The notes beneath the pieces were generated by a model, which searched no databases, had not been told where the DNA came from, and worked only from the letters and a program-made list of their open reading frames with translations. Shown in pieces: positions 27,931 through 36,644 of a stretch of DNA of 64,000 nucleotides. The translations under genes and the position numbers were made by a program. Every line of letters starts with the position of its first letter. Positions within the stretch are counted from its first letter, which is position 1. The stretch is from Pseudomonas sp. RIT-PI-S (GTDB taxonomy: Bacteria; Pseudomonadota; Gammaproteobacteria; Pseudomonadales; Pseudomonadaceae), in NCBI RefSeq assembly GCF_025642975.1, contig NZ_JANZKJ010000011.1, forward strand, positions 1-64,000, in the 5' to 3' direction.

Positions 27931-28836
27931 TCACCCCGCCATGAGGTGGTCATAGAACAGCTGGCTCACCGGGGACAAGGTGTCCAGCCCGCGTGTGACC
28001 ACCAGCAGTTCCCGCTGCGCCCAGGCATCGCTGAGCAGCACCGCGCTCAGCCCCAGCGGTTGGCCGAACAGTTCATAAGCCCGCCGTGGCAGCACACCAA
28101 TGCCCATGCGCGCCTGGACCATGCGGCAAACGGCGTCGAAGCTGGGCACGTGGATACGCAAGCGCAACACCTGCCCGGCACTGCGCGCCGCGGCTTGGGT
28201 CCGGCGGTAAATGGAGCTTTGCGAGTGCAAGCCGATGTAGTCCTCGCCAAGGGTGGCGGCGAACGCCACCGTGGCCTGTTCCCGCAACGGGTGGTCGGAC
28301 GGCATCACCAGCACCAGCTGATCGCGTTTGTAGGTGACGGCGGTCAGCCCCCGCACGTCGCAGTCCACCGAGCAGATGCCCAGGTCCGCCCGGCCATCGA
28401 GCACCCCCTGGACCACGCCGTCGCTGGGGCGCTCCTCGAGATCGATCTTCACCCGCGCGTGCGCGGCGATGAACCGGCTGAGGTCTTCCGGGAGAAATTC
28501 GATGATCGCTGACAGGTTGGCAAGCATGCGCACGTGGCCGCGCATGCCTTCCACGTGCTCGCCGATCTCCAGGCCGATCTTCTGCACGTCGTAGAGCATG
28601 CGCCGGGCGTGATGGAGCAAGGTCTCGCCGGCCGGGGTCAGGCTCATGCCCCGCGCCTGGCGGGCGAACAGCACCACGCCCAGGGCATCCTCGAGTTCCT
28701 GCAGGCGCTTGCTGGCGGCCGAGACGGCGATGGCCTCGCGCGCGGCGGCGCGGGTCAGGGTGCCCTCCTCGTGCACGGCCACGAAGACTTGCAGGGTGAC
28801 CAGGTCCAGGCGGCGCGCGAGGTTATTGAGCGACAT
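27931..28836 (-). CDS. LysR-type regulator of the CoA-transferase/lyase unit
   Basis: This is a 301-residue LTTR. The HTH is in the first 65 residues (LDLVTLQVFVAVHEEGTLTRAA...AASKRLQELEDALG), and the periplasmic-binding-like effector domain begins near residue 90. VSAASKRLQELE is characteristic of a clade of pseudomonad regulators. It is on the same strand as, and 103 bases before, the CoA-transferase gene, so it may be autoregulated and control the three downstream genes. The inducer is unknown. Confidence 0.88.
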   Translation of the reverse strand: MSLNNLARRLDLVTLQVFVAVHEEGTLTRAAAREAIAVSAASKRLQELEDALGVVLFARQARGMSLTPAGETLLHHARRMLYDVQKIGLEIGEHVEGMRGHVRMLANLSAIIEFLPEDLSRFIAAHARVKIDLEERPSDGVVQGVLDGRADLGICSVDCDVRGLTAVTYKRDQLVLVMPSDHPLREQATVAFAATLGEDYIGLHSQSSIYRRTQAAARSAGQVLRLRIHVPSFDAVCRMVQARMGIGVLPRRAYELFGQPLGLSAVLLSDAWAQRELLVVTRGLDTLSPVSQLFYDHLMAG

Positions 28837-29036
28837 AGCGGTTGACCGAACGCGGTGATGGGCGCCCTAGAGTGCCGCAAGCCGACCATGCCGTCGAGGC
28901 GCCCGAAGCGGCGGGACATCCCGGCGCCGTGGCATATCGGCAGGTAGTAAAAACCATCGGATGAGCTAGGCTCTTGGCCCTAGGAACTCATGGATACAGC
29001 GCCGGTCGAACCGACGATCAAGGAAGAGGCAAAATA

Positions 29037-29267
29037 ATGGCACTGCATAAGCATTACGTGATCCGTTATCACTACAAGGGCCAGGTGCGCAGCTTTGCGC
29101 AGCGGGATTCGCGCATGTCCAGCGCGGATGCCTGGTACTACGCTTCTCTGCATGCGGGCACCGTCCAGCTGTATGGGGTAGCGGCCATTCGCAACAGCGC
29201 CCGAGCGGTGCGGCTGTTCGCTGAACAGTGCGGGGTGACGGATGTGGGTTTTCGAGAGGTACCCTGA
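29037..29267 (+). CDS. small pseudomonad-type protein (76 aa), function unknown
   Basis: This is a small basic soluble protein, MALHKHYVIRYHYKG..., with SADAWYYASLHAG in the middle and a C-terminal RLFAEQCGVTDVGF. A strong Shine-Dalgarno (AAGGAAGAGG) 8-17 bases before the ATG at 29037 sets the start; the longer open frame upstream lacks one. It reminds me of a family of short proteins widespread in Pseudomonas with no assigned role (possibly the DUF6555 group, from memory). It is convergent with the phosphatase gene. Confidence 0.75.
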   Translation: MALHKHYVIRYHYKGQVRSFAQRDSRMSSADAWYYASLHAGTVQLYGVAAIRNSARAVRLFAEQCGVTDVGFREVP

Positions 29268-29272
29268 GCGGC

Positions 29273-29953
29273 CTAGTGCCGGCCCGGTACGCTGTGCACG
29301 CTGCCGTCGGCCAGGCACGCCGCGCTCAGCTGCCCACCCTTGGCCGCCGCCGTGTCCAGATACCAGATATTGCCTAGATGACGCACCCGCTTGACTGGCG
29401 TGTGCCCTACCAGCAGCGCCTGTAACCCCGCCACCGATGCCGCCCGCTGCGGTGCACGCTGGTACAGCGCCGAACGCACCGCAGCGGCGTCGCCCCGGCG
29501 CAGCGCTTCGCGGAACGTCCACCAATCGCCCCCTACACAACCGGAATGGACGATCGCCGCCACGCCCGCGGCAGTGGAAATTTCTATCGCCAAGGGAAGC
29601 GCGGCCAGCTGCAAGGCGAATTCAAACTGCTGGTGCACCGGCCGGCCGAGCAGCCAGGCGAAATGCTCGCTTAGCAGCCCCCAGTCCGCTTCGTTGCGGG
29701 TAAAGGCTTCCACCAGTTGCTGCTCATGATTGCCTCGCACCGAGAACATCCAGGGTTCGCCCAGCCAATCCAGCACCTCGTGGGACAACGGGCCGTGATC
29801 GATAAGGTCGCCGACACAAAACAGCCGATCATGGCCATAGTCGAAACCCACCTTGGCCAGCAGTGCCTGCAAGCGGTCGAAGCAGCCGTGAACGTCGCCA
29901 ACGACGAAGTCCCGGCCGTCCCGATTGATCCCGAAGCTCAGCACCGCGGCCAT
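29273..29953 (-). CDS. metallophosphoesterase, PrpA/serine-threonine phosphatase type
   Basis: This is a 226-residue calcineurin-like phosphatase. The metal-site motifs are in order: GDVHGCFDRL, GDLIDHG and RGNHE, followed by the later His in the IVHSG segment and VGHTPVK. In most family members the second motif is GDxxDRG; here the Arg is His, which may alter substrate handling. It resembles bacterial PrpA/ApaH-like protein phosphatases, acting in the cytoplasm. The ATG at 29953 begins MAAVLSFGINRDGRDF; the longer upstream frame belongs to the shadow of the SDR gene. The SDR gene ends eight bases before this start. Confidence 0.85.
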   Translation of the reverse strand: MAAVLSFGINRDGRDFVVGDVHGCFDRLQALLAKVGFDYGHDRLFCVGDLIDHGPLSHEVLDWLGEPWMFSVRGNHEQQLVEAFTRNEADWGLLSEHFAWLLGRPVHQQFEFALQLAALPLAIEISTAAGVAAIVHSGCVGGDWWTFREALRRGDAAAVRSALYQRAPQRAASVAGLQALLVGHTPVKRVRHLGNIWYLDTAAAKGGQLSAACLADGSVHSVPGRH

Positions 29954-29961
29954 GTGCGCAC

Positions 29962-30819
29962 CTACAAAATGGGCTTGCCGCCGGTCACCCCATAGCGGGT
30001 GCCGGAAATGTAACTGGACTCGTCCGAGCCGAGCAGCACGTAGATCGGTGCCACCTCCACCGGCTGCCCTGGCCGCCCTAGCGGCGTCTGCGAGCCGAAC
30101 TCGGCGACCTGGTCCTCCGGCATGGTGGCGACGATCAACGGCGTCCAGATCGGCCCCGGCGCCACGCTGTTCACCCGGATGTTCTTCGGCCCGAGCATTT
30201 GCGCCAGGCCCGCGCTGAAGTTGGCGATCGCGCCCTTGGTGGTGGCGTACGCCAGCAGCTGCGGAGTGGGGTTGTCCGAGTTCACCGAGGAGGTGTTGAT
30301 GATCGAGGAGCCCGGCTTCATATGCGGCACAGCAGCCTGGCAAATGCGGAAAATCGCAGTGATGTTCACATCGAAGGTGTGGACCCACTCATCGTCGGGA
30401 ATGTCTTCAAGGCTCTGGTGGGTCATCTGGAATGCGGCGTTATTGACCAGTATGTCAATCCGGCCGAATTCGGCCACGGCCTTCTTCACCAGCTCGAGGC
30501 AGGTTTCCCTTTTGGAAAGGTCCCCCGGTACCAGCACGCATTTGCGCCCAGCAGCCTCGACATAAGAGGCCGTGTCGTTGGCGTCCTCGTGCTCATTCAA
30601 GTAGGCGAGCACCACATCAGCGCCCTCCCGGGCATAGGCAATGGCGACCGCGCGGCCGATGCCACTATCGGCCCCGGTGATCAGCGCGACCTTGCCTTGC
30701 AAGCGGCCGGACCCTTTGTAGCTGGTTTCGCCGCAGTCGGGGGTGGGGTCCATCTTGGCCTGGCTTCCCGGAACGGCCTGAGGCTGCTTGGGAAAAGGCG
30801 GCGTAGGGTATTGCTTCAT
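29962..30819 (-). CDS. short-chain dehydrogenase/reductase (YghA-like)
   Basis: This is a 285-residue SDR oxidoreductase. There is an N-terminal Pro-rich extension of about 40 residues (QYPTPPFPKQPQAVPG), then the cofactor motif TGADSGIGRA, NNAAFQM, the catalytic Ser in INTSSVN and YATTK (Tyr-x3-Lys). The N-terminal extension and GVTGGKPIL end are typical of the YghA/glucose-dehydrogenase-like 'general stress' SDRs. The substrate is unknown; NADP or NAD use cannot be told. The start at 30819 is preceded by GGGAGAGCC. Confidence 0.88.
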   Translation of the reverse strand: MKQYPTPPFPKQPQAVPGSQAKMDPTPDCGETSYKGSGRLQGKVALITGADSGIGRAVAIAYAREGADVVLAYLNEHEDANDTASYVEAAGRKCVLVPGDLSKRETCLELVKKAVAEFGRIDILVNNAAFQMTHQSLEDIPDDEWVHTFDVNITAIFRICQAAVPHMKPGSSIINTSSVNSDNPTPQLLAYATTKGAIANFSAGLAQMLGPKNIRVNSVAPGPIWTPLIVATMPEDQVAEFGSQTPLGRPGQPVEVAPIYVLLGSDESSYISGTRYGVTGGKPIL

Positions 30820-31030
30820 GAGGGCTCTCCCGTGGTCGGTTACTGCAATTGCGACCACGGTTTGAAGGCAGCGGTTCAGTCCCCTCGCCCGCGCCGCGGC
30901 CCCTGCACGAGCTAAACATCGCGCCTTTTGCCCTTGCCTAGCGAGCAGTGGGTGTATATATTCGTGGCCTTTCGCCGATTGTGCTTTTGCTTCAAGGGCT
31001 TATCAGCGAGCTTTGCACTGCAGCGCTACC

Positions 31031-31116
31031 GCCCGAATGGCGAAATTGGTAGACGCAAGGGACTTAAAATCCCTCGCCCCCTGGGCGTCCCGGTTCGACC
31101 CCGGGTTCGGGCACCA
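31031..31116 (+). tRNA. tRNA-Leu (anticodon TAA)
   Basis: An 86-base tRNA with acceptor GCCCGAA pairing TTCGGGC, a long variable arm typical of leucine tRNAs, the TTCGACC T-loop, anticodon loop CTTAAAA (anticodon TAA) and encoded CCA at the end. The region 31.1-37.2 kb beyond it is scarred and accessory-like, so this tRNA could be an old integration point. Confidence 0.96.
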
Positions 31117-31618
31117 CAGCATTCATAGGGGTTTTTGGCTACTCAGCCAGTCAAGAATGCCCCTAGCGAATTGCCGCAATCCTGATGTTTTGCCGCAATT
31201 CCTATCGCCCGGCACCTCCCGCCGGCCGCCTCGCCGTCTTGGTCAGGCCACTCATACACACCAACTCGACCGAGAGCGTTATAACCGCCCTAGGCTAACG
31301 GCGTTGGCCCTGGCCTTTCTGACGCCCAACGTTGCATTCCACCGCGGCGCGCCCAACCGGCCTGGGTACAGGTCTGCTCAAGCAGGTCGACCAGGTAAAG
31401 GCCGCCGAGGCCTATGAGATTTGGGGCGGTCGTTTCCCGCTCTCACCCTGCTTTGTGAAGTTGCCCTGCCGCCTGCCTCGTCAAGCCGACCAGCGTATAG
31501 GGCGCTAGCGCCAACATTCATGAGCAATGCCCGGCATCTTGCTGCCAATAAATTTTAGGATCCATTCTCCACGCCCCGGGTCCAACAAGGCTCATTCGCT
31601 TACCCTACGGGGCTACAC
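31117..31618. other. 500-base gap after tRNA-Leu, no clear gene
   Basis: No convincing coding frame or RNA. One short plus-strand stretch around 31370-31440 (GLLKQVDQVKAAEAYEIWGG) has a protein-like composition and could be a decayed gene end, but I cannot name it. The final 60 bases presumably contain the promoter of the epimerase-like gene, though I see no clear Shine-Dalgarno: only CTACGGGG some 10 bases before its ATG. Confidence 0.35.
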
Positions 31619-34141
31619 ATGAAAGACTTCAACGCAACGGACTTCGGGGCCTTGGGTGACGGTCATTCCAATGACACCCAGGCGCTACAGGCGGCTATCG
31701 ATGCCGCCGCGGCCGCAGGCGGAGGCACCGTGCACCTTGCCGCGGGCACTTACATCATCAGTGCAACCCAGGGTGGCGCGGCATTGCTGCTCAAGGACAA
31801 TGTAATACTGGCAGGCCCCGGTAATGACGCCTCCACGACCACGCTGAAACTGGCCGATGGCGCAGCTTCCACGGATGCCCTGGTGCGCAGCGTGGGCGAC
31901 CACACGGGTGCTCGCTTCCTGACGTTGGACGGCAACAGCAGCCACACTACTGGCGAGACCAGCGGCTGGGTGAATGGCAGCAGCCATGATGTGACCCTGG
32001 ACCACGTAAACGTCACTCAAGCCTCAGGATACGGTATCGACTTAAGAGGCAATGGTGGCCAGGTAGACGTCTCCGGCGGCTTTGTTCGGAACAATGGATC
32101 GGATGGCATTATCGCTTCCGGCCTGGTCGATAGCCGAATTACCGATGTCTTCTTTCGTGACAACCATGGCAATGGCTTGGCGGTCACGGGCGCGCTGACC
32201 ATCCAGGACATTACCTGTTGGTCGAACGACGGCAATGGTGTGTTGCTTCGGGGTGGGGTCGATGGTGTCACGGCGACCTTGATCGGCGCGGACATAACCA
32301 CGAGCGGCCAGAATAACCTCCGCCTGGAAGGTACGCGTGACGCACACCTGGAGTACATCAGTCTTAGCAGCCACCTAGGGGGCGCTTCGATGGAAGCGGT
32401 GGACGCTCATGGGACGCAATTGCTCAGCAGTTACTTCTCCATGAATAACGCTTCGCCGGAGGTGATCCTGCACGACAGTACTAATACCTTGATTCGCGGC
32501 AACGAGTTCTATGGAACGGCGGGAGGGCCGCCAACGATCCTTGAAACCGGTCGAAGCGACGGCACGCTGGTGGAAGCTAACCAAATGAGCGCGCGCCTAA
32601 CCCCCCCGGTATTTGTTGGCCCCAATAGCGCACAATTGGCTAACGTTTCCGTGATTTATACCCATGGCACCGCTGGCAACGACCACATCAACTACGACGA
32701 GGGCGACGCCACGGACAGGGTGATCTATGGCGGCGACGGCGATGATGTTCTCCTCGCCGCAAATGGCCAACAAGTGCTGATCGGAGGTCGCGGGGCCGAT
32801 GAGCTCTATGGCTCTTACGCGTTCGACGCTGCCACGACGGTCCTGCGTTACGACACCTTGGAAGACAGCTATCGCACCGCGACCAAGGGCCATGCCGACC
32901 TCGTCGTTAACTTCGATACGCACAACGATAAGTTCGATTTCGCGCAGTTGGGTATCACAGGTTTGGGTGATGGCCACAATGGCACCTTGGCGCTGATCTA
33001 CAATGCCGAAGCCTACATAACCTACCTCAAGAGCTACGATGTGGATGACCAAGGCCGCCGCTTCGAGGTCAAATTGCTGGGCGACTATCGCGGCCAACTC
33101 AACGCATCGCACTTCCAAACATTGATCGCCGGCACGGAGGGGGCGGATACCCTCAAGGGCACTACCCACGGTGAAGAGACGCTGATAGGTGGCGCAGGGC
33201 GCGATCACCTGTACGGCCTGGGCAGCGACGACCGTATTGATGGTGGGGCGGGCGGCGATCGGCTAAGCGGCGGCAATGGCGCCGACACGTTCGTGTTCAA
33301 AGCCCTGGGCGACAGCGTGGTCACCGGCACGGGCAGCACTTCGGGGCGCGACCTGATCATCGATTTCGACATCAATGGCTCGGATCGCCTTGACGTCAGC
33401 GCGCTGGGCTTCACGGGCCTGGGCGATGGGTCAGGGACTTCGCTGGCACTCGCCTACGACAGCGCGCATGACCTGACCCGGCTGTATTCGCGTGAGCACA
33501 ATGCTCAAGGCGGGCACTTTGAAGTAGCCCTGAGCGGCGATCAGGTAGCGGGATTGAAACTGGGCGGCATTGACTTCGCCTTTCCCTCTGGCACCAGCGT
33601 GGTGGACAGCGAAATATTCCAGACCAACTACCTCACGGGTGGGGCAGGCGCTGATGTGCTCAAAGGCAGCAATAGCGTTGACGTGATCAACGGAGGGGCA
33701 GGCAACGACCAACTTGACGGGAGTGCCGGCACGGATTTCCTGACGGGGGGGCTAGGCGCCGACCGGCTCACGGGCGGTAGTGGTTCCGACACCTTCACCT
33801 TTACGAGCTTACAGGACAGTTTCCGCACCAGCACGGCCGACCACTCCGACCTCATCACCGATTTCAGCCACTACTGGGACACTATCGATGTGCGAGCGCT
33901 AGGGTTTATCGGCTTGGGCGATGGTAACGGAGATACACTTAACCTGAGCTATGACGCCGCGCTGGATAAAACGTTTTTGCGCAACTTCACCGTTGACAAT
34001 CAAGGGCGTTCATTCCAGGTAACCTTCCCCGGCGACCAGGTCGCGGCGCTCTCGGATTCACGCTTCAACGTCGCCTTCGCTCATCAGGACGTAACGGTTG
34101 ACCTGCTAGGGCATGGCGACGCGAGTGTTTCGCACGTTTGA
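31619..34141 (+). CDS. AlgE-type mannuronan C5-epimerase-like protein with altered active site
   Basis: This is an 840-residue protein related to the secreted, calcium-dependent AlgE mannuronan C5-epimerases. Residues 1-345 form the parallel beta-helix A-module (FNATDFGALGDGHSNDTQALQAAIDAA). Three R-modules follow (about 346-505, 506-665, 670-822), each with GGxGxD nonapeptides then a DLITDF...LGFxGLGDG...FxVxxxGD block. A short C-terminal tail could be a type I secretion signal; there is no N-terminal signal peptide. The conserved AlgE motif YGFDPHE is here YGIDLRG (residues 138-144): Tyr138, Asp141 and Asp162 match catalytic positions, but the catalytic His is Arg143. The DRHGF segment with the catalytic Arg is also changed (RDNHGNG, about 180). 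It may be inactive, a binding protein, or act on another polymer. No alginate operon or exporter is nearby. Confidence 0.82.
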   Translation: MKDFNATDFGALGDGHSNDTQALQAAIDAAAAAGGGTVHLAAGTYIISATQGGAALLLKDNVILAGPGNDASTTTLKLADGAASTDALVRSVGDHTGARFLTLDGNSSHTTGETSGWVNGSSHDVTLDHVNVTQASGYGIDLRGNGGQVDVSGGFVRNNGSDGIIASGLVDSRITDVFFRDNHGNGLAVTGALTIQDITCWSNDGNGVLLRGGVDGVTATLIGADITTSGQNNLRLEGTRDAHLEYISLSSHLGGASMEAVDAHGTQLLSSYFSMNNASPEVILHDSTNTLIRGNEFYGTAGGPPTILETGRSDGTLVEANQMSARLTPPVFVGPNSAQLANVSVIYTHGTAGNDHINYDEGDATDRVIYGGDGDDVLLAANGQQVLIGGRGADELYGSYAFDAATTVLRYDTLEDSYRTATKGHADLVVNFDTHNDKFDFAQLGITGLGDGHNGTLALIYNAEAYITYLKSYDVDDQGRRFEVKLLGDYRGQLNASHFQTLIAGTEGADTLKGTTHGEETLIGGAGRDHLYGLGSDDRIDGGAGGDRLSGGNGADTFVFKALGDSVVTGTGSTSGRDLIIDFDINGSDRLDVSALGFTGLGDGSGTSLALAYDSAHDLTRLYSREHNAQGGHFEVALSGDQVAGLKLGGIDFAFPSGTSVVDSEIFQTNYLTGGAGADVLKGSNSVDVINGGAGNDQLDGSAGTDFLTGGLGADRLTGGSGSDTFTFTSLQDSFRTSTADHSDLITDFSHYWDTIDVRALGFIGLGDGNGDTLNLSYDAALDKTFLRNFTVDNQGRSFQVTFPGDQVAALSDSRFNVAFAHQDVTVDLLGHGDASVSHV

Positions 34142-34201
34142 GACGTAACGGGTGTGCCTTGAAGCCGGTCATTTAGATGCAGGCATACACGAACAAGCCA
34201 A

Positions 34202-34252
34202 CCTTGGCCGCGACCTGAATCACCACAGCGGTGTAGCAGGCCGCGGCCAAGG
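34202..34252. repeat. 11-bp perfect inverted repeat after the epimerase gene
   Basis: CCTTGGCCGCG at 34202-34212 and CGCGGCCAAGG at 34242-34252 are exact inverted copies separated by 29 bases. It could be a terminator stem or the trace of an old insertion; there is no T-run. Confidence 0.5.
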
Positions 34253-34346
34253 CTTGCTGCCGATTTCTGAAAGCACTGGGGCATGGAGCTTTCGGCCGAA
34301 ACTTCGCTGTTCGTGCAGCTTCGAAATCCTGCCGCTGTATTAATAC

Positions 34347-34859
34347 TCACCCCACGAGGTGGGCATCATTCGGCGCAACACCTATTGTTTCGATTGCCGC
34401 ATCGGATGAATGCTCAGCTGCTGAACCTGTGCTCGCAACGACAAGGTTATCGGCAGTGAAGGTCTTGGTGAACGCACCTTGCAAGCCGATCTCGAAGCGC
34501 TGGCCATCAGCGTTCAGGTCGTAGTCCTTGAGATAGGTACGGTGCAGGTCTTTGTCATACACCAACTTCAAAGTCCCATCCGTGCCATCGCCGAGCCCGG
34601 TATAACCGAGGGCCGATATACCGATCTTGTCATGGGCCACATCAAAACTTGTGATGAAGTCAGCGGCGCCATGAACACGAATTTCACCCCGTATCCGTAG
34701 ACTTCGCCGCCTGTGAGGGTATCTACTCCAGCGCCGCCTACCAATGTGTCGCTGCCGCTCTTGCCATCCAGGGTGTCGTTCCCGGCGCCGCCGAATAAAT
34801 GATCAGCCCAGTAGGTACCGTTAATACGTCGTCGCCCGCCGTCCCGGTAGACATCAAGG
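34347..34859 (-). pseudogene. broken RTX R-module of an AlgE-type epimerase (minus strand)
   Basis: Read on the minus strand, three frames must be joined to give an R-module: GTAGDDVL, then GTYWADHLFGGAGNDTLDGK...GGAGVDTLTGG, then GAADFITSFDVAHDKIG...LGYTGLGDGTDGTLKLVYD and QRFEIGLQGAF. This needs at least two frameshifts, around 34830 and 34680. The last part (97 residues) is intact and ends at 34347. It has no A-module and no start codon of its own. The remnant follows directly on the 3' end of the umuC remnant, so it was joined there by recombination. Its sequence is similar but not identical to the modules of the intact gene at 31619. Confidence 0.82.
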
Positions 34860-35180
34860 GGCCCAGGCCAGTCGTATAACTCTGGCTCATTGCCTCCCTG
34901 CGCATGCCCCACTCCGGCTCGAGCGGCATCTACGCCGTGCCCACCGTCCCCTACCCCATTGGGCGTTGATCTCGTCCAGCAGCGCCATCAGCCACTCCGA
35001 TGCTGGGGGGCTGCGTGATCAAGAAGGATTGCTGGATCAATACCCAGAAGCTGGGCCAGCCTTCAAACGAGGCGGTGCAAGACGGGCTATGGAAGTGCTT
35101 AAAAGCACCTGCGCTTTCTACCTTCCCAGACGCCGATCGGGAAGAACTCGCGAAGAGTCAGCCGCGCGGTTGGGGCTCAA
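34860..35180 (-). pseudogene. umuC: remnant of the umuC 3' end
   Basis: On the minus strand this encodes the C-terminal tail of a DNA polymerase V UmuC protein. The clear part is ASEWLMALLDEINAQWG (34997-34950) and, after a frameshift and an in-frame TAG, MPLEPEWGMRREAMSQSYTT (34929-34870). This matches the DUF4113-type tail that ends pseudomonad UmuC proteins. Weaker matches further upstream (RLAPPRLKAGP and an LP-rich stretch) suggest the remnant runs to about 35180. The middle of umuC is missing and is replaced by RTX sequence on the opposite strand. Upstream boundary is uncertain. Confidence 0.7.
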
Positions 35181-35270
35181 GTTGCTCCGGGGATCCAAAA
35201 AAGTCCCCGAACCGGGCAACCTGAACTACTTTGTATCGATTCTCTTACACTCATCCAGGCCACGCCGGCG

Positions 35271-36284
35271 ATGCATGGTGGGGCCGACACCCTGACCGCC
35301 GCCGGCGGCGACGACTACCTGATTGGCGGCGCCGGTGCCGACCACCGGTGGCGCGGGTTCGGACACCCTTCGTGATCAGCGCACTGCGCGACAGCTACGC
35401 CAACGATACGCGTGGCGTGGATTTTCATTGACACGGTCACGGATTTCGACTATCGCCAGGACGTGCTGGACCTTTCAGCGCTGGGCTTCACTTCGCTGGG
35501 CACCGGGCATGAGGGCCCCCTCCAGGCCACGCAACTGGGCGCCACGGGCAACATGCTGCCGCAGTCGCTGGACCCCGACGCCCATGGCAATTACTTCAAG
35601 CTGCTGCTCGAACACGTGAGTTATATCAATGATTCGGCTATCCGCTTTGGCGATCCAGTAGCCACCCATTTCAATGAGCAACCTGCCAGCTACGACGATT
35701 ATTACCTCGACCCGCCGACCACCGGAGGCGACCTTATCGTCGGGTATTTCAGCGACGACCGCATCAACGGCCTGGCGGGCAACGACACCCTGCGCGGCGA
35801 GGCGGGTAACGATACCCTGGCCGGTGATGCCGGTGCCGATTCGCTGGACGGCGGCAGCGGCAACGATACCTTGGCCGGCGGCACCGGCAATGACCTGCTT
35901 AGCGGCGGTGCCGGGGACGATAGGCTCACGGGGGGCGCGGGAGTGGACCAGCTCACCGGAGGCTCGGGCGCGGATACCTTCCGCTTTACCAGCAGCACCG
36001 ACAGCCTGCGCGGCGCCAGCGACCTGATCACCGACTTCTCCGCCGATCGGGACCTGATCGATGTCTCGGCCCTGGGTTACACCGGCCTTGGCAACGGTCA
36101 CGACGGCACGCTCAAGGTCAGCTACAGTGCCGCGGCCGACCGCACCTATGTCAAGGATTTCACCCCCACCCGTAGCGGCCAACGCTTCGAAATTGCCTTA
36201 AGCGGTGACCACAGTAACGACCTGAGCACGAACCAGTTTGTATTCGCCGACGCCAGTCATGAGCTGACATTGCTGGGGGCGTAG
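35271..36284 (+). pseudogene. broken R-module region of an AlgE-type epimerase (plus strand)
   Basis: The plus strand carries two R-modules without an A-module. The first 150 bases need at least three frame changes to read GGADTLTAAGGDDYLIGGAGAD, TGGAGSDTL, FVISALRDSYANDTRGVDF and IDTVTDFDYRQDVLDLSALGF. From about 35420 on, the frame is intact for 288 residues: the rest of that module, a linker, then six or more GGxGxDxL nonapeptides (35750-35970) and a final RFTSSTDSLRG...LGYTGLGNGHDGTLKVSY module, ending at 36284. The open 3' part may have a chance start but no ribosome site and no catalytic domain. It occupies the place of the middle of umuC. Confidence 0.8.
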
Positions 36285-36527
36285 GGCCCCTTAGCTCACT
36301 CTGGAGCGTTCGCGTTGAGCGAGCGCCTAGGTTGTAAAAGGTGTGTCCGCTTTCACAAGGTGAATAGTCTGGCCGCTTCTGGGCAATCCCAATGCTAAGG
36401 GGCCGCTATGGGATCGTCGGTAGCCGGTAGTGACAGGCCGCATCCCGACCCGGTTGCCGCTGGTCGAATCGCTCATGCTGACCTGAGGCCGAACGTTGAG
36501 TGTTACTAACAGTCGGCTTCCACTCAG

Positions 36528-36631
36528 ATCGTTGTTGCTCAGCGCCACCATACGCGTATGCGCCAGCTGCGAGCGGAATACCCGCCCGCGGCTGGCGTAG
36601 AGCCGTTCCAATCGATCAGTGCGAAGATGGG
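36528..36631 (-). pseudogene. umuC: remnant of the umuC 5' end
   Basis: On the minus strand IFALIDWN (from 36628), then, after the loss of one base, LYASRGRVFRSQLAHTRMVALSNND. This is the start of a Y-family polymerase UmuC (FALIDxNxFYASCERVFRPxL...VVLSNND). Homology stops at 36528. What follows towards 36290 is an open but unrelated frame. The two catalytic blocks after this point are missing. It is immediately downstream of the umuD remnant, as in an intact umuDC operon. Confidence 0.78.
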
Positions 36632-36644
36632 CTCAAGCTTTTTG

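Noticed and set aside
34568..34912. Minus-strand 114-residue frame that could be a small RTX protein
   Set aside because: It is one of three frames needed to rebuild a single R-module; ends in unrelated sequence after the frameshift.
35750..35970. Short tandem repeats considered as a CRISPR or minisatellite
   Set aside because: They are 27-base units coding for GGxGxDxL calcium-binding nonapeptides in one frame, not identical repeats with unique spacers.
36327..36611. 94-residue minus-strand open frame, at first seen as a hypothetical protein
   Set aside because: Its first 30 residues are the umuC start; the rest matches nothing and is the product of a broken gene. Reported as a pseudogene piece instead.
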